From: Paenibacillus herberti
GTDB lineage: Bacteria > Bacillota > Bacilli > Paenibacillales > Paenibacillaceae
Direction of reading: 5' to 3'
Length of the DNA: 64,000 nucleotides
Assembly: GCF_002233675.1 (NCBI RefSeq)
Contig: NZ_NMUQ01000001.1
Location: 1,061,938 to 1,125,937 of the forward strand
The position numbers and the translations under genes were made by a program. Below, in pieces: positions 8,878-18,136 of the stretch. The notes below the pieces were generated by a model that was not told the origin of the DNA, made no database searches, and worked only from the letters and a program-made list of their open reading frames with translations. Each line of letters starts with the position of its first letter. Within the stretch, counting starts at the first letter, position 1.

Positions 8878-9555
8878 ATGGAGGAAGAGCGCCAGATTAC
8901 TAGAGTGGAGCAGGATCCCAAGAGACGCTCTTACTATAGGATTTATTTAGACGAACAGGAAGAGCCGGAGTTGTTGCTCCACGAAGACATTCTCGTCAAA
9001 TACCGCTTGTTGAAAGGGAGCTTGATTGAACCGAAGGCAATGGAGGCAATTGCGGCCGAGAACGGGCGCTACCGAGCCTATGCGTCAGCCGTTTATTATG
9101 CCGGGTTCAAGATGCGTACTTCCAAAGAAATGACTGCTTACCTCAAGCGCAAGGAGTATGAGGAAGCGGACATCCGCTACGCCATCGAGCGGCTTCAACA
9201 GGAGCGCGTAGTTGACGATGGGGACTACGCTCGAATGTTCGCCACGCAGCGGATGCGCAGTAACCAGAAGGGACGTCGCCTGATTCGCCAAGAGCTGGAA
9301 CAGCGAGGCATCGCTAAGGAAACTGCAGGCCAGACCGTAGAAGCGCTCAGTGAGAAGGACGAGCGCGAAGCCGCGCTCAAGGCAGCAGAGAAGAAGTGGC
9401 GCAGTCTGAAAGGCGAGGACAGACAGCGGAGGATGAAGCTCACCGGATTTCTGCTGCGAAGAGGCTTTCAAGGGGATCTTGTACGCGACACGGTACGTCA
9501 AGTTTCCGAATCTCGAGATGATGAATTGGAAGAGGGAGCCTGGCTTGACAATTGA
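8878..9555 (+). CDS. recX: Regulatory protein RecX
   Basis: RecX modulates RecA filament dynamics. The 225-residue protein has the family's three-helix repeats: a first repeat with YYAGFKMRTSKEMTAYLKRK, then YAIERLQQERVVDDGDYARMF, then QKGRRLIRQELEQRGI. It is longer than the E. coli protein, as is usual in Firmicutes. An N-terminal beta-rich extension (residues 1-50) is typical of Bacillus RecX. The ATG at 8878 follows GGAGGA. It has its own ribosome site and lies beyond the recA terminator. Confidence 0.9.
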   Translation: MEEERQITRVEQDPKRRSYYRIYLDEQEEPELLLHEDILVKYRLLKGSLIEPKAMEAIAAENGRYRAYASAVYYAGFKMRTSKEMTAYLKRKEYEEADIRYAIERLQQERVVDDGDYARMFATQRMRSNQKGRRLIRQELEQRGIAKETAGQTVEALSEKDEREAALKAAEKKWRSLKGEDRQRRMKLTGFLLRRGFQGDLVRDTVRQVSESRDDELEEGAWLDN

Positions 9556-9580
9556 AATTGCGTAAAGCTACAATAATAGA

Positions 9581-9609
9581 GCATCACTATGATTAGAGAT
9601 GCCTTTCTT
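9581..9609 (+). terminator. Weak terminator after recX
   Basis: GCATCACT pairs imperfectly with AGAGATGC around ATGATT, followed by CTTTCTTT. Confidence 0.4.
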
Positions 9610-9732
9610 TCCGTAAATGGTTTCGGGTTTTTTGTCTCCATTCTACACTTGTTACGGTATGGAACCGAATGGCAACAATTGAATATCATTCCCGGCTAAT
9701 GCCTTGGTGAATGCAACGAGGAGGTGAACAAG

Positions 9733-11274
9733 ATGAGCCCCATTTGGTCGATCTTGATCGTTCTCGTTGTTGGCGCGATTTCCTTTGGGATAGGTTACTT
9801 CGTCCGAAAGTCGATTGCCGAGGCTAAGATTTCCAGTGCGGAGCAGGCCGCCGTTCAAATCGTCGAACAGGCGAAAAAAGAAGCGGATGCGCTGAAGAAG
9901 GAAACGGTGCTGGAAGCGAAAGACGAAATCCATAAACTCCGTTCTGAAGCGGACAAGGACATTCGGGAGAGACGTAATGAGAATCAACGTCTCGAAAGAC
10001 GTTTGCTGCAAAAAGAGGAGTCATTGGACAAGAAATTAGAAGCACTCGAACGCAAAGAAGAATTGGTAGCCAACAAGGAGAAACGAATCGAGGAAACGCA
10101 GGAGCAAATTGATTCGATCTACAGGCAGCAGCAGAGCGAGCTTGAACGGATCTCCGGGCTTACTACAGAGGACGCGAAGACCATTATCTTCACGAATGTG
10201 GAGCAGGAGGTTCGCCACGAAACAGCTCAGATGATCAAGGAGCTGGAGCAGCGAGCCAAGGAAGAAGCGGACAAAAAAGCCCGCAATATCATTTCCCTTG
10301 CGATCCAGCGCTGTGCAGCTGACCACGTAGCTGAGACGACTGTATCTGTCGTCACGCTGCCGAACGAAGAGATGAAGGGACGGATCATCGGTCGTGAAGG
10401 CCGCAACATCCGTGCTCTGGAGACTCTCACCGGCATCGACTTGATCATCGACGATACCCCGGAAGCGGTCATCTTGTCCGGATTCGATCCGATTCGCCGC
10501 GAGATCGCCCGTACGGCACTGGAGAAGCTGGTCGCCGACGGTCGTATCCATCCCGCTCGAATCGAAGAGATGGTCGAGAAATCCCGCCGCGAGGTGGACG
10601 AGAGAATACGCGAGTATGGCGAGCAAGCCACCTTCGAGGTGGGCGTGCACGCAATTCATCCGGATCTCATCAAAATTTTGGGTCGCCTGAAGTATCGGAC
10701 AAGCTATGGCCAGAACGTGCTAAAGCACTCGATGGAGGTTGCTTATCTGACTGGACTGATGGCGGCAGAGCTCGGCGAGGATATTACGCTTGCCAAGCGT
10801 GCTGGTCTGCTGCATGATATCGGCAAGGCGCTTGACCATGAGGTTGAGGGTTCCCATGTCGAGATCGGCGTTGAACTGGCCCGCAAGTACAAAGAGCATC
10901 CTGTTGTCATCAACAGCATCGCCTCCCATCATGGCGATTGCGAGGCGACTTCGGTTATCGCTATGCTCGTCGGCGCAGCAGACGCTTTGTCCGCGGCTCG
11001 ACCTGGCGCTCGCAGAGAGACGCTTGAGACCTATATCAAGCGTCTGGAGAAGCTCGAGGCGATTTCGGAATCGTTTGACGGCGTAGAGAAATCCTATGCT
11101 ATCCAAGCTGGACGCGAAGTACGCGTCATGGTTCAGCCGGAGAAAGTCGATGACACGGAAGCATTCCGTCTTGCTCGAGACATCACGAAGAAGATCGAAG
11201 GGGAGCTCGACTATCCGGGACATATTAAGGTCACGGTTATTCGGGAGACTCGCGCGATCGAATACGCCAAGTAA
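9733..11274 (+). CDS. rny: Ribonuclease Y
   Basis: RNase Y is the membrane-bound endoribonuclease that starts much of mRNA decay in Firmicutes. This 513-residue protein has one N-terminal transmembrane helix (residues about 4-22) and a long charged coiled coil (about 30-170). A KH domain with [10 protein letters not shown] begins at residue 216, and an HD domain carries [10 protein letters not shown] from H361. The start is set at ATG 9733, preceded by GAGGAGGTG; a GTG at 9724 lies inside that site. A terminator separates it from ymdB. Confidence 0.97.
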   Translation: MSPIWSILIVLVVGAISFGIGYFVRKSIAEAKISSAEQAAVQIVEQAKKEADALKKETVLEAKDEIHKLRSEADKDIRERRNENQRLERRLLQKEESLDKKLEALERKEELVANKEKRIEETQEQIDSIYRQQQSELERISGLTTEDAKTIIFTNVEQEVRHETAQMIKELEQRAKEEADKKARNIISLAIQRCAADHVAETTVSVVTLPNEEMKGRIIGREGRNIRALETLTGIDLIIDDTPEAVILSGFDPIRREIARTALEKLVADGRIHPARIEEMVEKSRREVDERIREYGEQATFEVGVHAIHPDLIKILGRLKYRTSYGQNVLKHSMEVAYLTGLMAAELGEDITLAKRAGLLHDIGKALDHEVEGSHVEIGVELARKYKEHPVVINSIASHHGDCEATSVIAMLVGAADALSAARPGARRETLETYIKRLEKLEAISESFDGVEKSYAIQAGREVRVMVQPEKVDDTEAFRLARDITKKIEGELDYPGHIKVTVIRETRAIEYAK

Positions 11275-11289
11275 CAAGCAAGCAAGGCA

Positions 11290-11318
11290 GATCCCGCTCC
11301 TGCAGGAGCGGGATTTTG
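11290..11318 (+). terminator. Intrinsic terminator after rny
   Basis: A perfect 10-bp stem (ATCCCGCTCC with GGAGCGGGAT) around TGCA is followed by TTTTG. Confidence 0.8.
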
Positions 11319-11340
11319 TCATTCAGGAGGACGTTTACTC

Positions 11341-12135
11341 ATGAAAGTGATGTTTATCGGAGACATTGTTGGCAATGTCGGCCGCTTGGCTCTGCGCAAG
11401 GCACTACCCGCACTGAGGGGCAAGTACAATCCCGATGTTATTATTGTTAACGGTGAAAATGCCGCAGCCGGCCGTGGTATTACAGCAGCGATCGCCAAGG
11501 AGTTTTTTGATTGGGGCGTAAACGGCATTACGATGGGAAACCACACCTGGGACAATAAAGATATATTCGAATGGATAGATGATGAGCCACGGCTGGTCCG
11601 TCCAGCTAACTTTTCCAGTGAAGCTCCTGGAATCGGCTCAAGTGTAATCAAGGTTGGCAGCAAAAAGTTGGGTATTCTTAACCTTCAGGGAAGAACATTT
11701 CTTCCGCCCAATGATTGTCCATTCCGTACGGCCGATGCGCATCTGGAACGGCTGAATAAAGAGACAAACTGTGTGCTGGTCGATTTTCACGCGGAAGCAA
11801 CTTCCGAGAAAATCGCGATGGGCTGGTACCTGGACGGGCGGGCTTCCATCGTTGTCGGTACACATACACATGTTCAAACGAATGATGACCGGATTTTGCC
11901 GGAGGGAACTGCATTCTTGACGGATGTAGGGATGACGGGACCGATGAATGGCATTCTTGGCATGGAGCAGGACGCGGTGCTGCACAAGTTTTTGACCGGG
12001 CTGCCCGCCAGATTCGTCGTAGCGGAAGGGGATTGGCATCTGCACGGCGTCATGGCCACGCTGGATGAGGCTTCTGGCCGGTCGCTGCGCCTTGAAAAGA
12101 TCAGGCTGACCGAGACTTCGCTAGCCATGTTTTAA
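11341..12135 (+). CDS. ymdB: YmdB family metallophosphoesterase
   Basis: YmdB is a cytosolic dimetal phosphoesterase active on 2',3'-cyclic nucleotides in B. subtilis, where it affects biofilm and motility choice. The 264-residue protein has the family pattern: FIGDIVGNVGR at the N terminus (first metal ligand D8), NGENAAAGRGI near residue 38, MGNHTWDNK near 61, DFHAEATSEK near 148, and VGTHTHVQTND near 173. These supply the Asp, Asn and His ligands. It starts with ATG after CAGGAGGA. The order rny-ymdB-spoVS is conserved in Bacillus. Confidence 0.95.
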   Translation: MKVMFIGDIVGNVGRLALRKALPALRGKYNPDVIIVNGENAAAGRGITAAIAKEFFDWGVNGITMGNHTWDNKDIFEWIDDEPRLVRPANFSSEAPGIGSSVIKVGSKKLGILNLQGRTFLPPNDCPFRTADAHLERLNKETNCVLVDFHAEATSEKIAMGWYLDGRASIVVGTHTHVQTNDDRILPEGTAFLTDVGMTGPMNGILGMEQDAVLHKFLTGLPARFVVAEGDWHLHGVMATLDEASGRSLRLEKIRLTETSLAMF

Positions 12136-12251
12136 CATGAGCTGATGGAGCCGAAGGGTAGCACGAAGCTCAGCTCCACTGTCCTAATAGAACATGAAAT
12201 CCGGCTCCACTAAACCTGACGAGTGCTGAGAGCATAATTGCCAGCAAGTAA

Positions 12252-12280
12252 GAAGGAATTTTTTGTCCACTCTCGAATAG
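12252..12280 (+). promoter_or_regulatory. Sigma-H-like promoter for spoVS
   Basis: GAAGGAATT at 12252-12260 matches the sigma-H -35 consensus (RNAGGAWWW) fully. It is followed after 11 bp by CTCGAATAG, which contains the GAAT core of the -10 (RNNGAATWW). The spacing is right for sigma-H, and the spoVS gene of B. subtilis is sigma-H dependent. Confidence 0.7.
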
Positions 12281-12327
12281 GTTATGGATATAGTGTCATG
12301 CCACCTATTCCTGAGGAGGTACTTTAC

Positions 12328-12588
12328 ATGGAAGTTTTAAAAGTTTCCGCAAAGTCCAATCCAAATTCCGTAGCAGGGGCACTAGCCGGGGTTCTCAGGG
12401 AACGTGGGACGGCCGAGCTGCAAGCTATCGGGGCAGGCGCATTGAATCAAGCTATCAAGGCCGTAGCCATTGCAAGAGGATTCGTAGCGCCTAGTGGCGT
12501 GGACCTTATTTGCATCCCGGCTTTCACAGACATTGTCATTGATGGTGAGAACAGAACGGCCATCAAGCTCATCGTAGAACCGCGATAA
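12328..12588 (+). CDS. spoVS: Stage V sporulation protein S
   Basis: SpoVS is a small Alba-like protein needed for normal spore coat assembly and engulfment-stage progress. This protein is exactly 86 residues, the usual length, with the conserved MEVLKVSAKSNPNSVAGALAG start, AIGAGALNQAIKAVAIARG in the middle and the IVIDGENRTAIKLIVEPR end. The ATG at 12328 follows GAGGAGG. Longer in-frame starts upstream lack this site and would exceed the family length. A sigma-H-like promoter lies upstream and a terminator follows. Confidence 0.97.
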   Translation: MEVLKVSAKSNPNSVAGALAGVLRERGTAELQAIGAGALNQAIKAVAIARGFVAPSGVDLICIPAFTDIVIDGENRTAIKLIVEPR

Positions 12589-12611
12589 AATTTAATATCC
12601 AGCATGCAACG

Positions 12612-12640
12612 ACCTGTTTACCGCGTAAGCAGGTTTTTTT
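12612..12640 (+). terminator. Intrinsic terminator after spoVS
   Basis: ACCTGTTTA pairs with TAAGCAGGT (one G-T pair) around CCGCG, followed by seven T residues. Confidence 0.85.
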
Positions 12641-12739
12641 GCGTTTTCATGAACGTTATCGGCATATCGTAAGGTTGAGGGCTCTTGAGAAGACTGACTC
12701 GTTTCGGGAGCAACCGCCACATACAGGAGGCTGAATAGG

Positions 12740-13714
12740 ATGACGAACGCATCCGCCCGTCCCGGCAAAATAGCCGATTTCCATTGTGATGTGCTGGGCA
12801 AGCTGCTCTACTCTCCGGAGCTCAATCCGCTCGACTCATCAGCGAATCCGGCCGATAACAGCCTCGATGTTACGCTTGATCGCCAGTTAGCTGGAAACTA
12901 TATGCTGCAGGCATATGCCATCTACCTCACGGAGTCCAAGCCAAAGACTATATATCCGTTGCTCCGCAGCATCGACCTGTTCCGGGAAAAAATCCTGAGC
13001 TGTCCGGAGTATGAGATGGTTCGAAGTAAAAGCGATTTGGAGCGTGCTGTGGCACAAGGGAAAATTGCAGCGCTGCTGACGCTGGAAGGTGCAGACGGCC
13101 TGGAAGGCGACTGGGCGCTGCTGCGCAACGTATATGAGCTCGGCGTCCGTATTCTTGGGCTGACTTGGAATTATGCCAATTGGGCGGCAGACGGCGTGCT
13201 GGAGCCGAGACAGGGCGGGCTGACAGCCAAAGGCAGGGAACTGGTGAGGATTAGCAAAGAGCTAGGGTTGCTGCTTGATGTGTCTCATCTGACGGATACG
13301 GCGTTTTGGGAGCTGGTCGAGCTTACCGAGCGGCCGCTAATCGCTTCCCATTCCAATGCGCGGGCTATTTGCCCGCATCATCGCAACCTAACGGACGATC
13401 AGATACGCGCCTTGATTGCGCTGGATGGCCGGATCGGTTTGACCTATGTGCCTTATTTTGTAACGGATCGCAAAGAGGCCTACGTGAAGGATCTACTGCC
13501 CCATATTGAACATATCTGCTCTCTCGGAGGGGAGAACCATCTGATGCTGGGATCGGACTTCGATGGCATTGAGCTTCATGTCAACGGTTTGCGCCATGCG
13601 GGAGAAGTCGGAAATCTGAGGGAAATGATCGTGAGCGCTTACGGAACGAGCTTCGCAGAGAAGCTGCTGAACGAGAATGCGCTGAGATTTTTATCCAAAA
13701 ACCTCCCTGAATAA
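12740..13714 (+). CDS. M19 family membrane-type dipeptidase
   Basis: This is a 324-residue zinc dipeptidase of the renal dipeptidase (M19) family. The first metal pair is FHCD (H15, D17). Further ligands are suggested by TLEGADGLEGD near residue 112, DVSHLTD near 181, ASHSNAR near 204 and GSDFDGIE near 271. No signal peptide is visible, so it is probably cytosolic despite the family name. It hydrolyses dipeptides, possibly including D-amino-acid ones. It sits between spoVS and the 2-oxoacid oxidoreductase pair, an order also found in some Bacillus relatives. AGGAGG precedes the ATG. Confidence 0.9.
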   Translation: MTNASARPGKIADFHCDVLGKLLYSPELNPLDSSANPADNSLDVTLDRQLAGNYMLQAYAIYLTESKPKTIYPLLRSIDLFREKILSCPEYEMVRSKSDLERAVAQGKIAALLTLEGADGLEGDWALLRNVYELGVRILGLTWNYANWAADGVLEPRQGGLTAKGRELVRISKELGLLLDVSHLTDTAFWELVELTERPLIASHSNARAICPHHRNLTDDQIRALIALDGRIGLTYVPYFVTDRKEAYVKDLLPHIEHICSLGGENHLMLGSDFDGIELHVNGLRHAGEVGNLREMIVSAYGTSFAEKLLNENALRFLSKNLPE

Positions 13715-13890
13715 AGGGTTTTTACGGATAGCTGAGCCGCTATCTAGCGCTTATCAGTTTCTGTTATAGGTTTCATACGATTCCCGTATGCGCGAATATC
13801 CGAGAATTCCTTGCATTTTTCTTAGTGCAGGCATAAAATTTATGGAGATTGTGAATGAGTTCTCATAGCAGATGAGGAGTTGGATTTATC

Positions 13891-15639
13891 GTGATTAGTC
13901 AGTTGTCTTGGAAAATCGGAGGCCAGCAGGGAGAAGGCGTAGAAAGTACAGACCGCATCTTCTCCACGGCCCTTAACCGTCTCGGATATTATCTTTACGG
14001 ATATCGCCATTTTTCTTCGAGGATTAAAGGCGGCCATACCAATAATAAGATTCGTATCAGCACACAGCCAATCCGGGCTATCTCGGACGATCTGGATATT
14101 CTGGTCGCGTTTGATCAGGAGAGTATTGACTTGAATGCGCCTGAGCTCCGTCCGGGTGGGGTAGTCGTTGCGGATGCCAAGTTCAAACCTGTTCTGCCTG
14201 AAGGCAGCGACGCTCGTTTGTTCGCGGTTCCGATTACAGCTATTGCCGAGGAACTAGGCACTTCTCTTATGAAAAATATGGTTGCCTCTGGCGCTTCCTG
14301 GGCATTGCTCGGTTTGCCGATCGAAGTGTTCAACCAGGCCGTAGAGGAAGAATTCGGTCGCAAAGGCCCGGCAATCGTTGAGAAAAACGTCGAGGCTGTC
14401 AAGCGCGGAGCTGAATTCGTGCTTGAGCAAGCGGGCGGACCACTGGAAGAGTTCGCGCTTGAGCCTGCTGATGGCAAGCAGAAGATGTTCATGATCGGCA
14501 ACGAGGCGATTGGCCTCGGTACGGTTGCGGCAGGCTGCCGCTTGATGAGCGCTTATCCAATTACGCCAGCATCGGAGATCATGGAGTATCTGATCAAGAA
14601 GCTTCCGAAGCTCGGCGGCACAGTTGTCCAAACCGAGGACGAGATCGCTGCCGTGACCATGGCAATCGGCGCCAACTATGCTGGCGTTCGTACGATGACC
14701 GCTTCGGCTGGCCCTGGTCTGTCCCTGATGATGGAAGCAATCGGACTTGCCGGTATGACCGAGCAGCCGCTCGTCATCGTTGATACACAGCGTGGAGGCC
14801 CATCGACCGGCCTGCCTACAAAACAGGAGCAATCCGACCTTAATGCGATGGTCTACGGAACGCATGGCGAGATTCCAAAGGTTGTCATCGCTCCGGCCAG
14901 CATCGAGGACTGCTTCTATGACACGATCGAGGCGTTCAACATTGCTGAGGAATATCAGGTGCCGGTCATCATTATGACCGATTTGCAGCTGTCACTCGGC
15001 AAGCAGAGCTGCGAGAAGCTGGACTACGACCGCATCGAAATTCGTCGTGGTAAGCTGCAGCGTGAGCTGCCTGAGCTAGAGCCGAATGTACTGTTTAAGC
15101 GTTATGAACTGACAGAGGACGGCGTATCTCCACGTTCGATTCCAGGCGACAAAGGTGGCCTCCATCATGTGACTGGCGTCGAGCATGACGAAACCGGCCG
15201 CCCGTCGGAGAATGCTTTGAACCGCAAACAGATGATGGACAAAAGGCTTGGCAAGCTCAATAACCTGCTCATTCCGGAAGCGATTCGTGTTGATGTGCCG
15301 CATGAGAAGCCCGAAGTGCTGATCATCGGCATGGGCTCCACCGGAGGCACGATCGACGAGGCGCGTGTGCGTCTGGAGCAGGGCGGCATGAGGACAGGGC
15401 ATATCCAGGTGCGTCAGATCCATCCGTTCCCGACCGAGTCGCTGAAGCCTTATCTGGACGCTGCTGAGACGGTCATCGTACTCGAAAATAATGCGACGGC
15501 CCAGCTGGCCTCGCAAATCAAACTGCATTGCGGCTTCGCGGACAAGATCCGCAACCTGCTCAAATATGACGGTAACCCGTTCCTGCCGTCCGAAGTTTAC
15601 GAAGCGTCGAAGGAGATGAGCAAAGTTGGCCACATTTAA
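13891..15639 (+). CDS. korA: 2-oxoacid:ferredoxin oxidoreductase, alpha subunit
   Basis: This is the 582-residue gamma-alpha fused subunit of a two-subunit 2-oxoacid:acceptor oxidoreductase (KorA type), which converts a 2-oxoacid such as 2-oxoglutarate to an acyl-CoA with reduction of ferredoxin. The gamma domain (residues 1-190; KIGGQQGEGVES near 8, RIKGGHTNNKIR near 46) is followed by the pyrimidine-binding alpha domain (ISAYPITPASEIMEYL-like segment near 217, TMTASAGPGLSLMMEA near 268). It starts with GTG after GAGGAG and overlaps korB by 14 bp. The exact 2-oxoacid is not fixed by sequence alone. Confidence 0.9.
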   Translation: MISQLSWKIGGQQGEGVESTDRIFSTALNRLGYYLYGYRHFSSRIKGGHTNNKIRISTQPIRAISDDLDILVAFDQESIDLNAPELRPGGVVVADAKFKPVLPEGSDARLFAVPITAIAEELGTSLMKNMVASGASWALLGLPIEVFNQAVEEEFGRKGPAIVEKNVEAVKRGAEFVLEQAGGPLEEFALEPADGKQKMFMIGNEAIGLGTVAAGCRLMSAYPITPASEIMEYLIKKLPKLGGTVVQTEDEIAAVTMAIGANYAGVRTMTASAGPGLSLMMEAIGLAGMTEQPLVIVDTQRGGPSTGLPTKQEQSDLNAMVYGTHGEIPKVVIAPASIEDCFYDTIEAFNIAEEYQVPVIIMTDLQLSLGKQSCEKLDYDRIEIRRGKLQRELPELEPNVLFKRYELTEDGVSPRSIPGDKGGLHHVTGVEHDETGRPSENALNRKQMMDKRLGKLNNLLIPEAIRVDVPHEKPEVLIIGMGSTGGTIDEARVRLEQGGMRTGHIQVRQIHPFPTESLKPYLDAAETVIVLENNATAQLASQIKLHCGFADKIRNLLKYDGNPFLPSEVYEASKEMSKVGHI

Positions 15640-16498
15640 AGAATTCCGCAATAACGTCAAACCGAACTGGTGCCCGGGCTGCGGAGATTTCTCCATCCAG
15701 GCTGCCATCCAACGCGCTGCGGCAAACGTCGGCTTGGAGCCGGAGCAGCTCGCCGTCATATCCGGCATCGGCTGCTCGGGACGTATCTCGGGTTATATCA
15801 ATGCATACGGACTGCATGGCATTCACGGCCGGGCGCTTCCGATTGCGCAAGGCGTCAAGCTGGCTAACCGCGAGCTGACTGTCATCGCGTCCGGCGGCGA
15901 CGGAGACGGCTTCGCTATCGGCATGGGCCATACCGTGCATGCGATCCGCCGCAACGTCAATGTCACTTACATCGTCATGGACAACCAGATTTATGGCTTG
16001 ACGAAGGGCCAGACATCGCCTCGCAGCGCGGAGGGCTTCAAGACTAAGTCGACACCGGAAGGTTCGATCGAGTCCGTTCTTTCGCCGCTTGAGATCGCTC
16101 TGTCGGCCGGCGCAACATTCATCGCACAGTCGTTCTCCAGCGACCTGAAACAGCTGACTGCACTGATTGAAGCCGGCATCAAACATGAAGGTTTCTCGCT
16201 GATCAACGTGTTCAGCCCTTGCGTCACCTTCAACAAGGTCAATACCTATGACTGGTTCAAGGAAAATATCGTCAACCTGGATGGAGAGGCTGGAGAAGGC
16301 TACGATTCGTCTAACCGCCTCGCTGCCATGACGAAGGTCATGGAAACGAATGGCCTTGTGACCGGCCTGATTTATCAGGACACGAAGCGTCGCTCCTATG
16401 AGAATCTGATCAGCGGCTTCCAGGAGCAAGGGCTGGCGAACCAGGATATCAAGCTTTCCCGCGAGGAGTTTGAGAAGCTGGCAGCGGATTTTGTCTGA
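15626..16498 (+). CDS. korB: 2-oxoacid:ferredoxin oxidoreductase, beta subunit
   Basis: This is the 290-residue thiamine-diphosphate-binding partner of the gene before it. It carries PNWCPGCGDF near residue 14 (cysteines that may ligate the single 4Fe-4S cluster), ISGIGCSGR near 46, and the ThDP/metal motif GGDGDGFAIGMGH near 90 through a later MDNQIYGLTKGQ. The start is TTG at 15626, inside the end of korA, preceded by AAGGAG at the right distance, so translation is probably coupled. Together the two subunits make the complete enzyme of the aerobic two-subunit type. Confidence 0.92.
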   Translation: MATFKEFRNNVKPNWCPGCGDFSIQAAIQRAAANVGLEPEQLAVISGIGCSGRISGYINAYGLHGIHGRALPIAQGVKLANRELTVIASGGDGDGFAIGMGHTVHAIRRNVNVTYIVMDNQIYGLTKGQTSPRSAEGFKTKSTPEGSIESVLSPLEIALSAGATFIAQSFSSDLKQLTALIEAGIKHEGFSLINVFSPCVTFNKVNTYDWFKENIVNLDGEAGEGYDSSNRLAAMTKVMETNGLVTGLIYQDTKRRSYENLISGFQEQGLANQDIKLSREEFEKLAADFV

Positions 16499-16731
16499 TT
16501 GTGAGCTTTAGGGGAATAGGGTAAATACATCCACCTTGGCGTAGCGGGTGTTTACGACAGAAATTAGCGTATTTACTCCGTTAATCTGTAGAACTAACTA
16601 CACGTTTATCTAAATTGATCCTTACGGAGGGATTTAATTTGGATAAGCGTGTTTTGTCGTTTAGCTTCGCTTAACAAATCTTTTCCTTCTGCCATCTAAT
16701 ACATTCATCGATTGGTGTGAAGGTAAATTGT

Positions 16732-16980
16732 TTATTTTTCCAGCTTATGATTCCAGCCTTCGTACAATTGCTCCCAAGAATATGGCCCGTGAGGCATTAG
16801 CGATGCTTCGCTGATCGGTTCGGATATAGGCTGATACCGGAAATTTCCCGAAAGACGAATACGTCCGTGGTGATGATTCGGCAGTGACTTGTGGACGGTG
16901 TAGCTATGAAAGGTCAGAACATCTCGTGTCGCTTAAGGGGATCCAGTAGGTCCATGTTTTTGGTGTTCCCTAAATGTGGA
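16732..16980 (-). pseudogene. C-terminal remnant of a phytanoyl-CoA dioxygenase family gene
   Basis: Read on the minus strand, 16932 down to 16732 encodes an open stretch that includes DVLTFHSYTVHKSLPN, then RIRLSGNFRYQPISEPISEAS, then PHGPYSWEQLYEGW, ending in LEK and a stop. This is the C-terminal third of a phytanoyl-CoA dioxygenase (PhyH) protein, including the distal metal-ligand His (FHSYTVH) and the Arg of the 2-oxoglutarate site (RIRLS). A stop at 16933-16935 interrupts the frame and the N-terminal half is absent. It is non-functional. It lies back to back with an AraC remnant, the usual partner of such genes in Paenibacillus. Confidence 0.7.
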
Positions 16981-17019
16981 GGAAATCCTGGTGTGATGGC
17001 GTGACTTGGGCTTCGGGAT

Positions 17020-17352
17020 GTGGAAGCATTAATCTTCCGATGTTGCGTGGATGCGGAAACGGCGCTTTTTCAAAAATGCTATAGAACATGGCTGTTCAAA
17101 GACAAATTCGGGGAAGCGCCATTTGCTTATTTTCAGCGTTTAAAGCTGGAAAAGGCGAAATGCCACTTGGAGCAAACGAATCTCTCGTCTACCGGGATTG
17201 CGGAAATGCTGTCCATAGGTAGCGTGCAAGTCTTCTGTAAATGGTTCAAGAAGGAACTGGAAGCACCCCTATGCAGTATAGAAGGGAGAGAAGGTTTTTA
17301 TAAATTTATCCCTCATGCTAGATTAGACAGAGCAGGGGCGATTTCGTTATAA
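17020..17352 (+). pseudogene. Degraded AraC-family regulator, C-terminal HTH fragment
   Basis: The translated stretch FKDKFGEAPFAYFQRLKLEKAKCHLEQTN, then SSTGIAEMLSIGSVQVFCKWFKKELEAP (residues about 27-83) lines up with the double-HTH DNA-binding end of AraC/XylS proteins: the RLxxAKxxL helix, the IAExxGF-like recognition helix and the FxxxFKKxxGxxP end. Key positions are altered (for example MLSIGS for the usual glycine-phenylalanine pair). The N-terminal sensor domain is missing, and the downstream residues run into unrelated sequence. An intact gene is unlikely. It is the right-hand half of a collapsed divergent pair with the phyH remnant. Confidence 0.6.
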
Positions 17353-17489
17353 TGATAATTGCGCACTTTGGCATACGCCTATTTCCAAGGGGCTGTATGC
17401 TTTTTCGTTTGGTTTGTGGCTTTTGGCTTGGCCAATCAAACGGGAGTGTAGAGAGAAAAGAGCAAGAGTGGAAGAAAGGAAGATCACCC

Positions 17490-18062
17490 ATGACCAAATC
17501 CGTACCTGTAGGCGTGTCCGCACGCCATATCCATTTGTCTCAAGAACATGTTGAGGCGCTTTTCGGCCCCGGCTACCAGTTAACGGAGTTCAAGCCCCTA
17601 TCTCAGCCTGGTCAATATGCCGCCAATGAAACCGTTGCGGTTAAAGGAGCAAAAGGTTCTTTTCCTAAGGTTCGCATACTAGGACCGGCCCGCAAAGCGA
17701 CACAACTGGAAATTTCCCGTACGGATGCCTTCGCCATCGGCGTGAACGCACCGGTGCGCGAATCTGGCAATATCGCCGGCTCTGCAGGCATCACTATCAT
17801 CGGCCCTGCCGGAGAGGTGACAATTGAGGAAGGCGTCATCGTCGCGGCGCGCCATATCCATTTCCACACAAGCGATGCTGCAAATTGGGGCATCCAGGAT
17901 CAGCAGCTGCTCAAAGTCCGCGTAGGCGGCGAGCGCGGTGTTGTCTTCGAGAATGTCGTTGCTCGTGTGCATGAGACTTTTGCGCTGGACATGCATATCG
18001 ATACAGACGAAGCCAATGCGGCTGGCGTGAAAAATGGCGATACAGCCGAAGTTATCGGCTAA
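17490..18062 (+). CDS. pduL: Phosphate propanoyltransferase, PduL type
   Basis: PduL interconverts acyl-CoA and acyl phosphate and can replace Pta. This 190-residue protein has the two-barrel layout with zinc-binding His motifs: SARHIHLS near residue 10 and AARHIHFH near 118. Between them are GQYAANETVAVKG and VRILGPARKATQLEIS, both typical of the family. The start is taken at ATG 17490 with AAAGGA upstream. A longer frame upstream of it has no family similarity. No microcompartment shell genes or encapsulation peptide are seen, so this is a soluble housekeeping form, possibly feeding an acetate kinase elsewhere. A terminator follows. Confidence 0.9.
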   Translation: MTKSVPVGVSARHIHLSQEHVEALFGPGYQLTEFKPLSQPGQYAANETVAVKGAKGSFPKVRILGPARKATQLEISRTDAFAIGVNAPVRESGNIAGSAGITIIGPAGEVTIEEGVIVAARHIHFHTSDAANWGIQDQQLLKVRVGGERGVVFENVVARVHETFALDMHIDTDEANAAGVKNGDTAEVIG

Positions 18063-18107
18063 TCTGGAGTCTCATTAATAAGCGGACGACGCTTAGAAGT
18101 TCGATAC

Positions 18108-18136
18108 GGCTGCCCCTTGTCGGGGCAGTCGTTTTT
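18108..18136 (+). terminator. Intrinsic terminator after pduL
   Basis: CTGCCCC pairs with GGGGCAG, followed after TC by GTTTTT. Confidence 0.75.

Noticed and set aside
16520-16577. Inverted repeat GTAAATAC / GTATTTAC after korB as a terminator
   Set aside because: The arms are 8 bp with a loop of over 40 bp and no T run follows; too weak to call.
17352-17489. Upstream extension of pduL by 46 codons
   Set aside because: The extra sequence has no family similarity and crosses non-coding sequence; ATG 17490 has a ribosome site and gives the normal length.
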